This document shows positions 10,478 through 21,204 of a DNA stretch of 59,610 bases, one piece after another (the first letter of the stretch is position 1; the number at the start of each line of letters is the position of its first letter). The translations under genes were made by a program, and so were the position numbers. The DNA comes from Parasitella parasitica (taxonomy: Eukaryota > Mucoromycota > Mucoromycetes > Mucorales > Mucoraceae). The DNA is taken from NCBI GenBank assembly GCA_025201805.1, contig MU619282.1, forward strand, positions 158,930 through 218,539, given 5' to 3'. Below the pieces are notes generated by a model. The model was given only the letters and a program-made list of their open reading frames with translations, had not been told where the DNA came from and searched no databases.

Positions 10478-10712
10478 CTGAGGGCCTAGGGTATTACACG
10501 CACCTAGTATCAGACATAACGGGTCCAGCCTAACGGCCTTCAAGCCTCACGCAATGCTGAATTCCAAAGTCATCGCTAATTGGAGCCAAAGCCTTCAACT
10601 CAAATAGCCTCCAGTCACATTAAATAAAGGGCCAAGGGTATTACGCGCACCTTGTACCAAACATAACGGGTCCAGCATCACAGCCTTCGAGCCTCACGCT
10701 ATGCTGGATTCC
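10478..10712. repeat. Pair of about 87-bp direct repeats
   Basis: The units 10478-10564 and 10624-10712 share GGGTATTAC.CGCACC, ACATAACGGGTCCAGC, GCCTTC.AGCCTCACGC and ATGCTG.ATTCC with about 15 percent differences. The spacer is about 60 bases. They do not fold into an evident tRNA, and no function is known. Confidence 0.75.
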
Positions 10713-10987
10713 TCTATTTGAACTAACTGCTATGTGAATTGTCAGAGAAAAAAGAAAAAAGTTTTAGTGGTTTAAACGGGGGTATACTCACAATTTTTTT
10801 CGCATTCTTTTATCATTCGTCATCATTAAAGATTTTTGAATACCGCTTAGAAGTCTGACGTCATAATTTTTGACATAATTCTATTTTTCTCAAAGAAAAA
10901 AAAAACCTTTCATCACACATTTTTAAGTGAAAAAAAGCCTACATGTCTGATCTATCAAATGGTAATCTCTTATATTAAAATGATAGA

Positions 10988-11107
10988 AATCGTAAAAAAC
11001 AGTCCTCAGCGCTTAAAATTGAATCGTAAAAAACAGTCCTCAGCGCTTAAAAATGAATCGTAAAAAACAGTCTCCAGCGCTTAAAGTTGAATCGTAAAAA
11101 ACAGTCA
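10988..11107. repeat. 34-bp tandem repeat, about 3.5 units
   Basis: The unit starts AATCGTAAAAAACAGTC and continues CTCAGCGCTTAAAATTG, repeated three times with one or two changes, then a partial unit. The flank TAGAAATCGTAAAAAACAGTC is echoed at about 12652-12676, just past a Helitron-like end. Confidence 0.85.
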
Positions 11108-11249
11108 TATTTTTTCATTCAATGCCATCTTTCATGCACCAAGTGTTACAGTTAAAAGATGGCCATACTGCTCACTCAAGATTTGGAATTTTTCTTAACT
11201 GCAATGATTCATCTGTGTGTTCTTTGAGACCAAGATCTCTTGGAACAAG

Positions 11250-12394
11250 CCTTATTTATCTAGGATGAAGCATCGATGAACAGCCGTGATGTTCTCGAAA
11301 CAGTAGACAGGACATTTAAAGATGTCATGAAGCAATATTTAAATAGACGAAAGACAGGCTGATTTTCCCTTTGGAGGAAAATTTATTGTATTTGTTGGCA
11401 ATTTTGGTCAAATTTTACCTATGGTTCCTCATGGCAGTAAAGAAGAAATCATTCAAGCATGCATTCTGACCTCAAATCTTTGGCTGCATGTACAAGTACT
11501 CAGCTTAACAACAAGCATGAGAGATTAGCAAGCCATGTCATTACATAACGCTGCATTGGCCACCTCATTACAAAATTTTTGCTGATTTCTTGCTTGCTAT
11601 TGGCAATGGCTCCTTCCCTATTCAGCCCAACACAGCTGACTTGATTCGTATTCCGTAATAAAATATGCTTCTGCCTGGCAATGTTATTTCTGTCCTTTGC
11701 CAACATGTATGTGTCTACAACAACTTTGCGCTCACTGCTGATACCACCCGCGACAACTTAATGTCGAAGGCTATCCTGACACCGACCAATGCTTTTGTTT
11801 CTAAATTAAATGACTTCATGCTTGAGAAGTTTCCCGGTGAATTCACTGAATTCCTGAGTACTGACACGGCGTTGAGTGAAGACGATGCTTTAGAGCAGCC
11901 ATCAAAATTCATGAATTTTCTCAACTGTGGTAGTCTTCCACCTCACCAGCTCAAGTTGAAAATTGGCTCGCCAATCATGATGCTCAGAAACATCGATCCT
12001 GCTCATGGTGTTTATAATGGTACAAGGCTTATTTGTCGAGCATCCACAAGGAACACTATCCAGGCTGAAGTTGCAACTGGAACTTATCAACGCAATGTTG
12101 TGCTCATACCCAGAGTTACCTTTAAACTCGATAGTTGAGCAAGTCGTCGTAGAATTCAAGCGTTGTCAGTTCCCTGTCAGACCAGCTTTTGCCATGACGA
12201 TAAATAAATCGCAAGGTCAAACTCTGGACTTTGTAGGGCTGTATCTTCCTGTCTCAATTTTCTCGCATGGCCAATTATATGTCGCTCTATCTCGAGTTAA
12301 AAGGCCAGATGACATCTCAATTATCATCAACCCCAAGCCAAGAAGGAGTATATGTACATCAAACGTTGTCTATACTGAGATTTTTCAAAATTAA
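11250..12394 (+). pseudogene. Helitron Pif1-like helicase, C-terminal part, degenerate
   Basis: Contains late helicase motifs of Helitron proteins in more than one frame: VDRTFKDVM, VFVGNFGQILPMVP, then in ORF 11665-12138 ILTPTNAFVSKLN, NFLNCGSLPPHQLKLKIG and MLRNIDPAHGVYNGTRL, and in a third frame (ending 12394) FAMTINKSQGQTLDF and SHGQLYVALSRV. Frame changes occur near 11660 and near 12135, with several stops before 11660. The Rep domain and Walker A are missing. It ends just before the AT-rich stretch and terminus at 12506-12645, so it is the 3' end of a Helitron. Confidence 0.8.
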
Positions 12395-12505
12395 CCAACT
12401 TCGAGGATTTAAACAAAAAATACCAAATAATCATAATATATCGTATCTTTATACAATACGTAAATGTTATTTCCACTCATTGTTTCTTATTTCGTTTGAT
12501 TTAGC

Positions 12506-12645
12506 ACTGTGTTAAGTGGGACAGCCCGCTGCAGGCGCGAGCTGTGTACCCCCCAATAAGAACGAAGGTCGAAAAATATCACCGAAGCGAAGCGAAGGTC
12601 GATTTTTTTCACCATAGTTCGGGGGGTGTTAAAAAGCTCGTAATA
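12506..12645 (+). mobile_element. Helitron-type 3' end, second type, copy 1
   Basis: GGGACAGCCCGCTGCAGG, then CGAGCTGTG, then ACCCCCC pairs with GGGGGGT about 70 bases later, around repeated GAAGCGAAGCGAAGG sequence. The block ends near AGCTCG before T. The same block, with the preceding TCTTTATACAATAC..AAATG region, recurs at 13973-14117. It follows the helicase relic directly. Confidence 0.6.
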
Positions 12646-13086
12646 TATTTAAAATAATAGAAATCATAAAAAACAGTCAAAATCGTTGCTAATTTTCAGT
12701 CACTTATACCCCAACTAATTTAAGAAATTGTGTGTGTGTCCCGAGATATTACAAGCACTTCGTGTAATAAAACAGAAGTGGTTCCAAAGCAATCTGTGTT
12801 TGCATCAGTCCAAAATGTACAAGAAGTTTACTTGGTAAGCCTTTGAAGTAAAACCAACTACGGATTACTTTGAGTACATTCTAAGAAGTCCCGATTATTA
12901 TCAACATTAGAAAGTAGCATGTTGTAGCAAACGATTAGAATTAGTATAAATACGATAGAATTATTCATTCAATAAAAAATTACTTTTCATGATATACATA
13001 AATCATCCGAACCCACACTAAGAATATCACATAAACGGGTCATAGTCGTAGATCTCATAGGAATTGTCCACTCAATCCTGTCAACC
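12646..13086. other. Spacer between two Helitron fragments, no gene seen
   Basis: AT-rich and stop-dense. It begins with an echo of the 34-bp repeat unit (ATCATAAAAAACAGTC at about 12661-12676). Confidence 0.4.
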
Positions 13087-13905
13087 TTGCTAATGCTGAA
13101 AATATTGCTGCCTCCACCAATGTTAACGACAATGTAGATTTACTTGCTCTCTTTTTCTTCAAAGTGCATTAATTTTAGTTTCTCTGTTAATAGGTCGATG
13201 CCATGGATGTCGACATGGAACCCGAATTGCCAAATGTTGAGGATTGTCAAAATACCCAGGTTCGATACGCAGCATGTGGCAACAGCTTGGACATTCACGC
13301 AGGACAAACCGCCTTTGTCCATTGAATGCCACCAGACAAACGGAGCGTAGCTTTTTCAAACTTGCCATGCAGACTGCTCATCTTCCTGAGCGACATGACT
13401 TAGTTCGAATGTCTGTTAGATACTTTTCTTGCAATGCATGAGAGAGGAGTTTCGACCGCCAAATTCCAATTATGCTGTGGTTCAGGCCGATATGTTCTTC
13501 CACCTTTATAAGCTTCTATACCACGAGTCATTGCTGATTTGGTCCAAAACAACAATCGTAGAAGCGTAGAGCTCAAGAAAAATGTGCGCTCTTATAACAA
13601 CGCACTTTGTTTCACCTCAAAGGGGAATAACTTGGATAGCAGTGTTCCAAATTCACGAAGTGGTGCTTGCGCATTCAGAATCCATGGAAGCATTTACCAT
13701 AAAATTGGGTCCTTACTTCCAACGGAAAATAGTTCGCCTGCATTTGCTCAGATCTATGTTTATGATGCCAGCAATGATACTAGCAATGATACCAGCAACA
13801 GACATTTAGTAGCCAGTCATGTAGATGCTCAGACTTTGGAGGAGCTACAACGCTTAATGTATCGAATCAATACAATCGCGCCAGAGACTAAAACTCAAAG
13901 AATTA
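13087..13905 (+). pseudogene. Helitron protein N-terminal part, degenerate
   Basis: Fragments typical of the region before the Helitron Rep domain: LCCGSGRYVLPPL, then in ORF 13539-13934 VRSYNNALCFTSKGN, ACAFRIHGSIYHKIGSLLP, FAQIYVYDA and LDAQTLEEL-like (VDAQTLEELQRLMYRIN). It has internal stops and frame changes before 13539. At about 13905 the coding sequence runs straight into the same AT-rich stretch that follows the helicase C-terminus at 12430. The Rep and helicase regions are therefore deleted and the N-terminus is joined to the 3' end. Confidence 0.75.
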
Positions 13906-13972
13906 TATATGTCATATCTTTATACAATACATAAATGTTATTTCCACTCAATATGTTTTATTTCGTTTGATT

Positions 13973-14117
13973 TAGCATTGCATTATGTGGGACAGCCCGC
14001 TGCAGGCGCGAGCTGTGCACCCCCCAATTAGAACGAAGGTCGAAAAATATCACCGTAGCGAAGCGAAGGTTGATTTTTTTCACCGTAGTTCGGGGGGGGG
14101 GGTGTAAAATAGCTCGT
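13973..14117 (+). mobile_element. Helitron-type 3' end, second type, copy 2
   Basis: Near-identical to 12506-12645 (GGGACAGCCCGCTGCAGG, GAAGGTCGAAAAATATCACC, then a long G run and AGCTCG before T). It ends only about 35 bases before the open frame of the gene at 14150. Confidence 0.6.
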
Positions 14118-14149
14118 TTTTTTTAAAAAAACTTAATCTTACTGCTATG

Positions 14150-16079
14150 ATAATTAAAAAATACCCAACTCGTAGCAATAGACACTTATATATCTGATCA
14201 TAAGACTCCTTCTCTGGCAGCCTTTGTCTTGGACCACCAAAGTCTTGTTTCCACATATATTGGACAATTTGACAAAATTACAGACGCCAAGGCTAATCTT
14301 GAGAGAAAAATGAGGACTGCATACTTTGCCAAGAATCCCAAGAGAAAACGAGGTCCAGGCTTAAAGGTGAATCTTGAAAAACTGTGGTCATCTTCTAAGC
14401 TAGATGATTCAGTCGAAATCGAAGGAAATAAAACTTTAGAGGCATCTATTAAGGCTAGTGGACGAAAGGCTAGAAAGCGACTAGAGGTATTTATTGAATA
14501 AGGCTCACTTACATCCGGTTTATGTTAATTTTTTCTTCTAATAGAATAAAAATGCGACAAAAGAGAAAGAGACAAAAGAGAATGAAAGTGAACAATCCAG
14601 TGAAGTAGAAAGCTCTTGTATGAGTGATGAAGAAGAGGAAACAGTGGATGAAATTGCATATAAACTTAATAATGAAGATGCCACTGAATTCGAGCAAGCC
14701 TTACTTTCTAATACTGACTCACCACATATACTGAAGAATGGTCACGACTTTAGCAATAGCTTCAAGAGATTTCAATTAAAATCATATCAGGAAGCAAGGT
14801 CTTCTGGTTTATTTATTAACGCCAATGTTCATGAAATATTGTAAGTAGGCTTTATATGCATCATTCATTAGTACAGATTCTGAATGGCACCAATTTAGAT
14901 CTTTATATCACACAGTATTGTTGCGAAAAGACCAGCATGACCAAGCAATGTCAAATGTAATTGGACTCGACAATATTCAAGAATTTCACACGGAACTCTT
15001 AAATAAATATGTTAACCAAGATATAAAGATGGAAAAGAATCTATTCAATGAACTAACCGACATCTTCAGAGTGAGTATCTAATAACGACATCTGACTTAC
15101 TTTGACAGCTTACATCCTTTTTTTTTAGAGCGTAAATGAAAAATCTGATCGTAAAGCACTTAAAGTAAAATTACATAATTTATACGAAGCTGCCGACCCA
15201 TTGGATTCCAAGATAATTGATATATTGATTAACCTGTAAGTACAACATACATGACCCAATAAAATATTTCTGTTTGGAGGTCTAACATGTAATACATAGT
15301 ATAAACAAGTTACCTGGCAATATTCTCATAAATGAAGTGGTTAAAGAATTCGAATTAATAACTAATTATCTTGATACGGTCCTCAGTCCTATATTTCATG
15401 ATCCCCAAAAGAAACTGATGTACAGATGGTAGGTGCAAACGCAAAGATCGTGTGATCATCATGCCAAAAAATATATACGCTAACAGCTTTTCTGTAACTA
15501 GGCTAAATAAAGCAACGGAGTCTTCGGGCGATAGATATCCTGATGGTGGCAGTTGCATTGTCAGTCAAAGACAAATTTCTTGTTCTACTGGCTTCTGTGA
15601 AGTGAAAGCAGATTATATGAAAAACAATACTGTTGGTACACATCTAGATTTACTCAGATTATGCATATTCGGCAAGGATACTATTGACAATGAAGATGTG
15701 GAGAATGTTGTCTTATTGCAAGCAGTTGGTAAATTTAGTATTTGTTACTTGCTATTGCAAAATATATTTACATATAGATTTTCATGATATAGGACACCGT
15801 GTGATTGTATATCTGTACCAACAACATGATGGTGGTTTTTATTCTGCCTTTGAAGTTGATAGTATTGAAGTTCCCAAATCGATCCTTGAGTTACCTGGTT
15901 TCATAATGAAATTGGATGATATTAAACGCTTGATCAACCTCTATGAGCTCTTCTGTGCTACGAAGAAGGACAGGTCAAATTTTTTCAAGCGCAAAATACC
16001 CTCACCAAACATTTATGAAATGAACACAATCATCAATACCCGCAAACCTAAGAAGGTAAAGACTTCTCTTGAATTTTAA
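14150..16079 (+). CDS. Seven-exon cargo gene with PD-(D/E)XK-like signature, 5' end missing
   Basis: Spliced exons: 14150-14486, 14545-14840, 14872-15070, 15131-15235, 15300-15428, 15502-15728, 15793-16079. All six introns have GT..AG ends and keep phase, and no stop interrupts the joined frame, so the retained part looks intact. There is no in-frame ATG near the start. The frame is open back to about 14150 and a Helitron end lies at 14117, so the first exon(s) were probably cut off. The product has an acidic, Ser-rich stretch (SCMSDEEEETVDE), a helical middle, and near the C-terminal third GDRYPDGG, then GFCEVKAD, spaced as in PD-(D/E)XK nucleases. The family is not one I can name. Two relatives follow at 18478 and 21446. 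A nuclease role is inference. Confidence 0.7.
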
Positions 16080-16512
16080 TTACCCTTCTTCTTTCTTCCA
16101 TCACTTTTTACCCTATGTACACAAACACATACGTTTGTACAAGCAGCCAGAATATTATGTACTCCTTAAAAAACGCTTCTTTTTTTTTGCAAATTTAATT
16201 TGTAAAATAAAAAAGTTTACCGTATCACCAATGTTTTTGTTGACTGTCAGCGATCTTTTTCTATTCTATTTATGCCCTATTGAGTTTTGACACTTAAAAA
16301 TTGTGGTCTGATCGGTGTGGGATAAATGAAATTGTCTAATAAAGTTAAAATTAAGTAAAGAAAAAAAAGTCGTCTTAGCCCATATATCTCAATGACTTTA
16401 TCTCAATGACTTTGAAATAGTCTCACGTTAGTTCAATCTCGTCTTAGTGTTGCATTAGTTTTTCTCAACCCTTCTGGGGAAACGTATGACAATTTTTTAA
16501 ATTGTCTTTGTA
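16080..16512. other. Element A cargo, right end, no gene seen
   Basis: 3' flank of the cargo gene, T-rich then AT-rich, ending at the inner border of arm A2. An ORF at 16069-16290 is low-complexity and overlaps the gene end. Confidence 0.4.
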
Positions 16513-18474
16513 AATTCTCTATTTCGCCCCAGTTTAATTCAAAGATCATCTCGCCAAAAAAAAAAACTGCCGTCCCCACAGTGCAATGATGACTTGTTAT
16601 CTTTGGGTTAGGTTCCCATTCACTAATGGCCTAACAATTATACTCTCTTCTGAAACGTTTGTATTGGAGTGATCTACGAAACAGATTTAGTTCCACCAAG
16701 CATTATATTTTTTAAACACAAAATACTGTAGACCAAATGAATCTCTAAAAAGTGTCCATATCAAGTAGTTAAATTTGGGGCTAGAGTTAATCATATATGT
16801 TTGCCGTTTTAAAAATAATTGTTTATTTAATGTATATGTATATATTAGAATGGTGTTTTTTTATAACATTTAATAATCTGACGTTTTGAGTGATTACAGA
16901 AACCATAGAGGTCGCTGATAAGGACATCATTGCAGGCATCAGCAATTCGATCAGATAAATTTTCTTCAGCCAATAATCGATCACGCTTCATTTTGCCTTT
17001 GACTACTCCCCAGAACTGTTCAATAGGATTCAATTCAGGTGAGTACGGAGGTAAGTACATCACTTTATAACCTCTACGTTCGATTTTTCGTATCATTGGC
17101 TTGGATTTATGAAATGAGGCGTTATCCATTACAATATAATTTCCCTTCAAATTTTCATCAAGGTCCATTATATCAAGAAGCGCATTCATGAATTTAACGA
17201 AATGCGCAGTAGTCGTGCCTTTTGCTACTGGTTTATTATCAGTAGGATCTTCAAACTCTGGATCCTCTAAATCAACTTCAGCTACAATTCTTTTTGTTCC
17301 ACTATTAGCTTTTCTCTTTTTACTAATAGATTGCTTTTCTTTTCTTGGTGGAGGTTTTTTCATCACAACATGAACAACACTAGATGAATGGATAGCACCA
17401 ATAATAGTATGTGTTATCGCTCTAGTTTTTGGTCGTTTTACTATAGCAGGGCTACCCTTTTTTGATCTTGCCCAATTATTTCTCATGTTAATGTGAAATC
17501 CGGCTTCATCAATGAAAACACAATTCTTTGTAAAATCAAGATTAGAGTCCTTCCATTTCATAAACCACTCAAATCTTGTCTCCATGTTTTCTGGTGAATT
17601 TCTTATTTCAGGCTCAAACAATGGTTTCTTGATAGTGATAAGCATTGTATTACGTAAATGATTATTTAGTTGCGACTTTGAGATGGTGAAGCCTTCAAAT
17701 TGTTCAGTCAAGCTTTTCATAATATCATCCGAAAATAGTTGAGGATCATTATCCAATAGACCCTGTAGATACTCGTTATGTTTAGCAGTGAACGAGCTTT
17801 TAGGGCCACTGTTTTCTTCGGATTTCTTATATGGAATCTCCTCTGTTTCTTTATAGCTATTCCACCATCTTAACGCAGTGCGATAATTGATATTTAGGTC
17901 ATTTGCAACCTTAGTCACCAACCCACGTTCTTCAGGCTTTTCAATCATACGATCTATAAACGTCTCTCTGGTAAAGTCGCTATAGTTTTTGTATGGTCTA
18001 TCCAAATCTGGTACTTTAGTCTTCAGTTGCTTTTTAGAAGGAGACTCTTCAACAGTTTTCTCCAGGCGTTTAACACTTAAATAGGTTTTCTGGCTAGTAA
18101 TTGTTTCAAGAATTACATTCGGATCATCAATTTGTGTAAGAACATCCTCCATCGGATCGTAACGATTTCTCCTTGCTCATTATAAATGTTGTCTTGTCCA
18201 TCTTCATAAAAAAATGTGCTCATTGTTAGAAAATGTTTTTAGTAGAAAAAAAAATAACAAAATTCAGTAACGAAGAAAAGGGACAATATTGTAACTTAAC
18301 CGCCTAATTTAATTACTTGGCATGGACAAATATTCTTGGCCAAAATTACAAAAAGAATTGAGCATGTGACATTTATTTTTCAATTTCCGCCAATTATTTT
18401 TGCCTTTCGGTTAATCATTTTTATGAAAGTGACAATTATTTTTGTGAAAACGCCAATTTCCATAGGTTTGACTG
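16513..18474 (-). repeat. Element A right terminal inverted repeat (arm A2)
   Basis: Reverse-complement twin of 7710-9671. The run of eleven A/T bases near the inner border is also the same length in both arms. The outer end is GGTTTGACTG followed by TA. Confidence 0.85.
16845..18152 (-). CDS. Tc1/mariner-like transposase, DD34E (element A, copy 2)
   Basis: Encodes exactly the same 435 residues as 8032-9339, on the opposite strand, so both genes point into the element. The upstream out-of-frame start is present here too (ATG at 18221-18223 on the minus strand), with the same one-base offset. Identity of two 1.96-kb copies indicates a very recent duplication, gene conversion, or formation of the arms in one event. 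Confidence 0.9.
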   Translation of the reverse strand: MEDVLTQIDDPNVILETITSQKTYLSVKRLEKTVEESPSKKQLKTKVPDLDRPYKNYSDFTRETFIDRMIEKPEERGLVTKVANDLNINYRTALRWWNSYKETEEIPYKKSEENSGPKSSFTAKHNEYLQGLLDNDPQLFSDDIMKSLTEQFEGFTISKSQLNNHLRNTMLITIKKPLFEPEIRNSPENMETRFEWFMKWKDSNLDFTKNCVFIDEAGFHINMRNNWARSKKGSPAIVKRPKTRAITHTIIGAIHSSSVVHVVMKKPPPRKEKQSISKKRKANSGTKRIVAEVDLEDPEFEDPTDNKPVAKGTTTAHFVKFMNALLDIMDLDENLKGNYIVMDNASFHKSKPMIRKIERRGYKVMYLPPYSPELNPIEQFWGVVKGKMKRDRLLAEENLSDRIADACNDVLISDLYGFCNHSKRQIIKCYKKTPF

Positions 18475-18477
18475 TAC

Positions 18478-19441
18478 CTGGCAATAAAAAGAGAAAGGTT
18501 TGTTTAGTTTATAACTTTGACCTATCCTAACTATTAAATATCATTACATGTTATTTTAAAGATCTCAAATATCAACCAGGATGGATGTTGGACGATTAAT
18601 AGCGATGAAGAATTCTGGGATAGCTGGAGAGAATATCTTGAAGGTTGTGATTGCCACGAGTTTTGGTAAGCCTATAGAACATTGGAGGATAAGCCTTATC
18701 CATAATTCATTTGTTTTCTAATTTAGCCTGGAGAAAGATCACGTAATTGAATGTGGTTACACCATCAAGTGCAAGCCAAGCTATGACCAAGACCTTTATC
18801 ACCAACTTGGTGATTATACAACACAATTAGTAAAGTCACCATTCATGACTCATAGCAGCTACCCCTCTCAAGTAATCAAAGCTTTCATGAGGTAGATATT
18901 AGGCGTCAACTATTTCTATTCCCATTCTAAAGCTATTTTTATCAAGGGAAAGGAAAGAGCCATTTTAAAAGCTTTATCGTGTGATGCACATTGGGAGTTG
19001 ATTGAGGGATCTAATCCAACTGCAAAATATGCTTATGACTATTTTCAGTTTATGTAATTATTGAATCTATTTTGATAAGATGAAATATTGTGCATTTTTT
19101 CTATAGGTATACGTATCAAATCAGTAACAATTCCCGTAATCGAGTTTTGCCCTGGTGAATTATTACTGGCTTCGGCAGATGAAGATTACAAAGCTGATGG
19201 CCTTATAAAGTTCGATGGCATGGAGATGTGTCTTTTAGAGACATCAGGAAAGTATGACCTCGTTGACTCGCCGAGGTTTGGTTTCGACAACATTAAAGGT
19301 TCGTTTGGTTGTCTTATGTTTCTACGTAATTTGTTGAAGATTTGGTATTTCGCCAAATTAAGTACTGAATGGTCTGCAGCTATGACTGAGGCGTCTTTGT
19401 CGCAAACTCCAGCTTCTTTGAGAAAACTATTCTGCATTTAG
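18478..19441 (+). pseudogene. Right part of a host gene split by element A (PD-(D/E)XK-like family)
   Basis: Exon pieces: 18478-18497 (continuing 7699-7709), about 18562-18664 (DGCWTINSDEEFWDSW), about 18727-18894, about 18944-19057 and about 19107-19441. The last exon reads DYKADGLIKFDGMEMCLLETSGKYDL, with an Asp and then Glu-x-Ser in the spacing of PD-(D/E)XK folds, followed by FDNIKGSFGCLMFLRNLLKIW. The junction between the third and fourth pieces does not keep phase with simple splice sites, so the gene may be decayed. It is split by element A inside its second visible exon and followed at once by Helitron sequence at 19456. The family is unnamed. Confidence 0.5.
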
Positions 19442-19455
19442 TGGTGTAATTATGG

Positions 19456-21204
19456 TTGGATCATAAAGAAAATATGGCTGAAGATTACCTCTTTGCGTAT
19501 CAACGAGAACCAAGAAATGCGCATGAGCTTCGTTTCGAAATTTCTACTGAAATGTATGAGCACTGTCTCCCGGGCTTAAATGATATCTTGGCAGACCATT
19601 GTTATGATTTGAAGTCAATGGAAGGGTTCAGCAGCGTATTTCCCAATACTGATACCCGAACCGATAGAAGCACAAACCACTCCAACACTTATGAGAGAAT
19701 GCATAGTCTGCTGTATGCTGAATCATTAGATGCATCTGACCCTGATCTTTTGCCTTTCAATGAAAGCCAAGCTTTAGTTTATGATGCTATCAAAGCATCT
19801 GCTTTTCTCATAATTCCCCAAGGATCCCGCATTTTCTTCGTTGATGGACCAGGTGGTACGGGCAAGACATTTGCATTTAATGCACTCCTTGATCGTGTCA
19901 GACGAGAAGGTGATATTGCAATTGCTGTGGCATCGAGCGGAACTGCTGCATTGTTGCTCAAAGGTAGACGTATTGCTCACTCTACCTTCAAGATGCCTTT
20001 AGAGGTAGCTAGCACTAGCATGTGCGACATTTCTCCCCGCTCTGACAAAGCCTCATTTATCCAAAGAGCAAAAATTATTGTTTAGGATGAATGCTCAATG
20101 ATTAGCAAGGACTTGATAGCAACAGTTGATCGCTCATTTCGTGATATAATGAACATCGATCTCCGTTTTGGTGGCCTTTTCATGGTTTTCGGTAGAGATT
20201 TTTGTCAGATTTTGCCAATAATCCCTGGAGCCAGCAGGTCGGTTATTGTTGGGCAGTGCTTGAACAAAGCCAGCTTTTGGCCATTGGCGTTCTCAAGGCA
20301 ATTGCGTACAAACATGAAAGTTCAGCAGGCTCTTCAAACTGACAATCCAGGCCTTGCTAACGAGCTTCAACAATTTGCTGATTATCTACCTCAGGTTGCG
20401 TCAAGGTACTGTTCCTACAATTACTCTGCCCAGAGACATACCTTCAGATTTTATCCAAATTCCTTGAGGAGATGCTCATATCTGGAGATAATTTGATTAA
20501 TTTGAGAAGAAGCATTTTCTTTGATATTGCCACTGCGGCTAACAGTCTTGATTACTTTGCTGGGAGGGCTATCTTGACTGCAAAAAACAGAGATGTCAAG
20601 GTGATAAACGATATACTCTTGGAGTGCATTGAAAAGGCGCAAAATGTCGTACGTCAGTAGTGATCAAGCCTGCGAAGATGAATCTCAATTGACAATGCCG
20701 GTTGAGATGCTTAACACCATCGAAAATGGGTCTTTGCCTCCTCATATTCTTGATTTGAAAATTGGTGCTCCAATTATGGCAATCAGAAATATTGATCCTG
20801 CGGCTGGCATCTGTAATGGTACGAGATTAATCGTCAACTTACTGATGACGAATATCATCGAAGTAATCATTGCTACCGGGCCCAATGCTGGTAACATTGT
20901 TGTTATCTCCAAAATCAAATTCATCTCTCTTGTCACTGAAGACTTCTCACCTTTTAATTTTCAACAAATTGAGTTTCCTGTAAGACTGACCATCAACAAG
21001 TCGCAAGGCCAAACGCTGAATTTTTTCGGTTTGTACCTAAAAAGCCATTCATTTGGTCATGGCCAACTGTATGTCGCTTTATCACATTTGCGGACGCCAA
21101 CCTCTGTCGAAATAATGATCTCTGATGATATATCCAAAATAGACAATTACACTGGGTCATATACTCACAACATCGTTTATAAAAAAGTTTACAATGCTGC
21201 ATAA
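19456..21204 (+). pseudogene. Helitron Pif1-like helicase, degenerate
   Basis: The most complete helicase relic here. ORF 19456-20085 carries the linker (MAEDYLFAYQREPRNA), then Walker A (FFVDGPGGTGKTFAFNALL), then VASSGTAALLLKGRRIAHS. Walker B reads IIV-stop-DECSM, with a TAG at 20083-20085. The next ORF has FGGLFMVFGRDFCQILPII. After frame changes near 20450 and 20640 come FAGRAILTAKN, GSLPPHILDLKIGAPIM, RNIDPAAGICNGTRL, RLTINKSQGQTLNFFG and GHGQLYVALSHLRTP. The Rep nuclease part is missing. No CTRR end was recognised after 21204. Confidence 0.85.

Larger units (their letters stand above)
9672..11180. other. Element A cargo, left part: non-coding, with direct and tandem repeats
   Basis: No gene is recognised. 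It holds an 87-bp direct-repeat pair (10478 and 10624) and a 34-bp tandem array (10988-11107), listed separately. The rest is AT-rich and stop-dense. Confidence 0.5.
7710..18474. mobile_element. Element A: 10.77-kb Tc1/mariner-like unit with transposase-bearing terminal inverted repeats
   Basis: The outer ends read CAGTCAAACCTATGG on the left and its reverse complement on the right, each flanked by TA (7708-7709 and 18475-18476), the target duplication of Tc1/mariner elements. From each end the sequence is the same inward for about 1.96 kb. The two identity blocks, including the TA and one shared G, are 7707-9671 and 16513-18477, both exactly 1965 bases, in inverted orientation. Each arm holds one full transposase gene, both pointing inward. 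No second copy of the end sequence was found inside an arm, so the arms look unable to move alone. Between them lie 6.84 kb of cargo: Helitron debris and a multi-exon gene (14150-16079). That it moved as a unit is inference from these facts. Confidence 0.75.

Noticed and set aside
10478-10712. tRNA or tRNA-derived element
   Set aside because: No cloverleaf or clear A and B box could be drawn; kept only as a direct repeat.
7707-18477. Assembly artefact creating the inverted arms
   Set aside because: The outer ends fall exactly at TA-flanked transposon ends and the flanks rejoin into an exon, which an artefact would not be expected to give. It is not excluded without reads.
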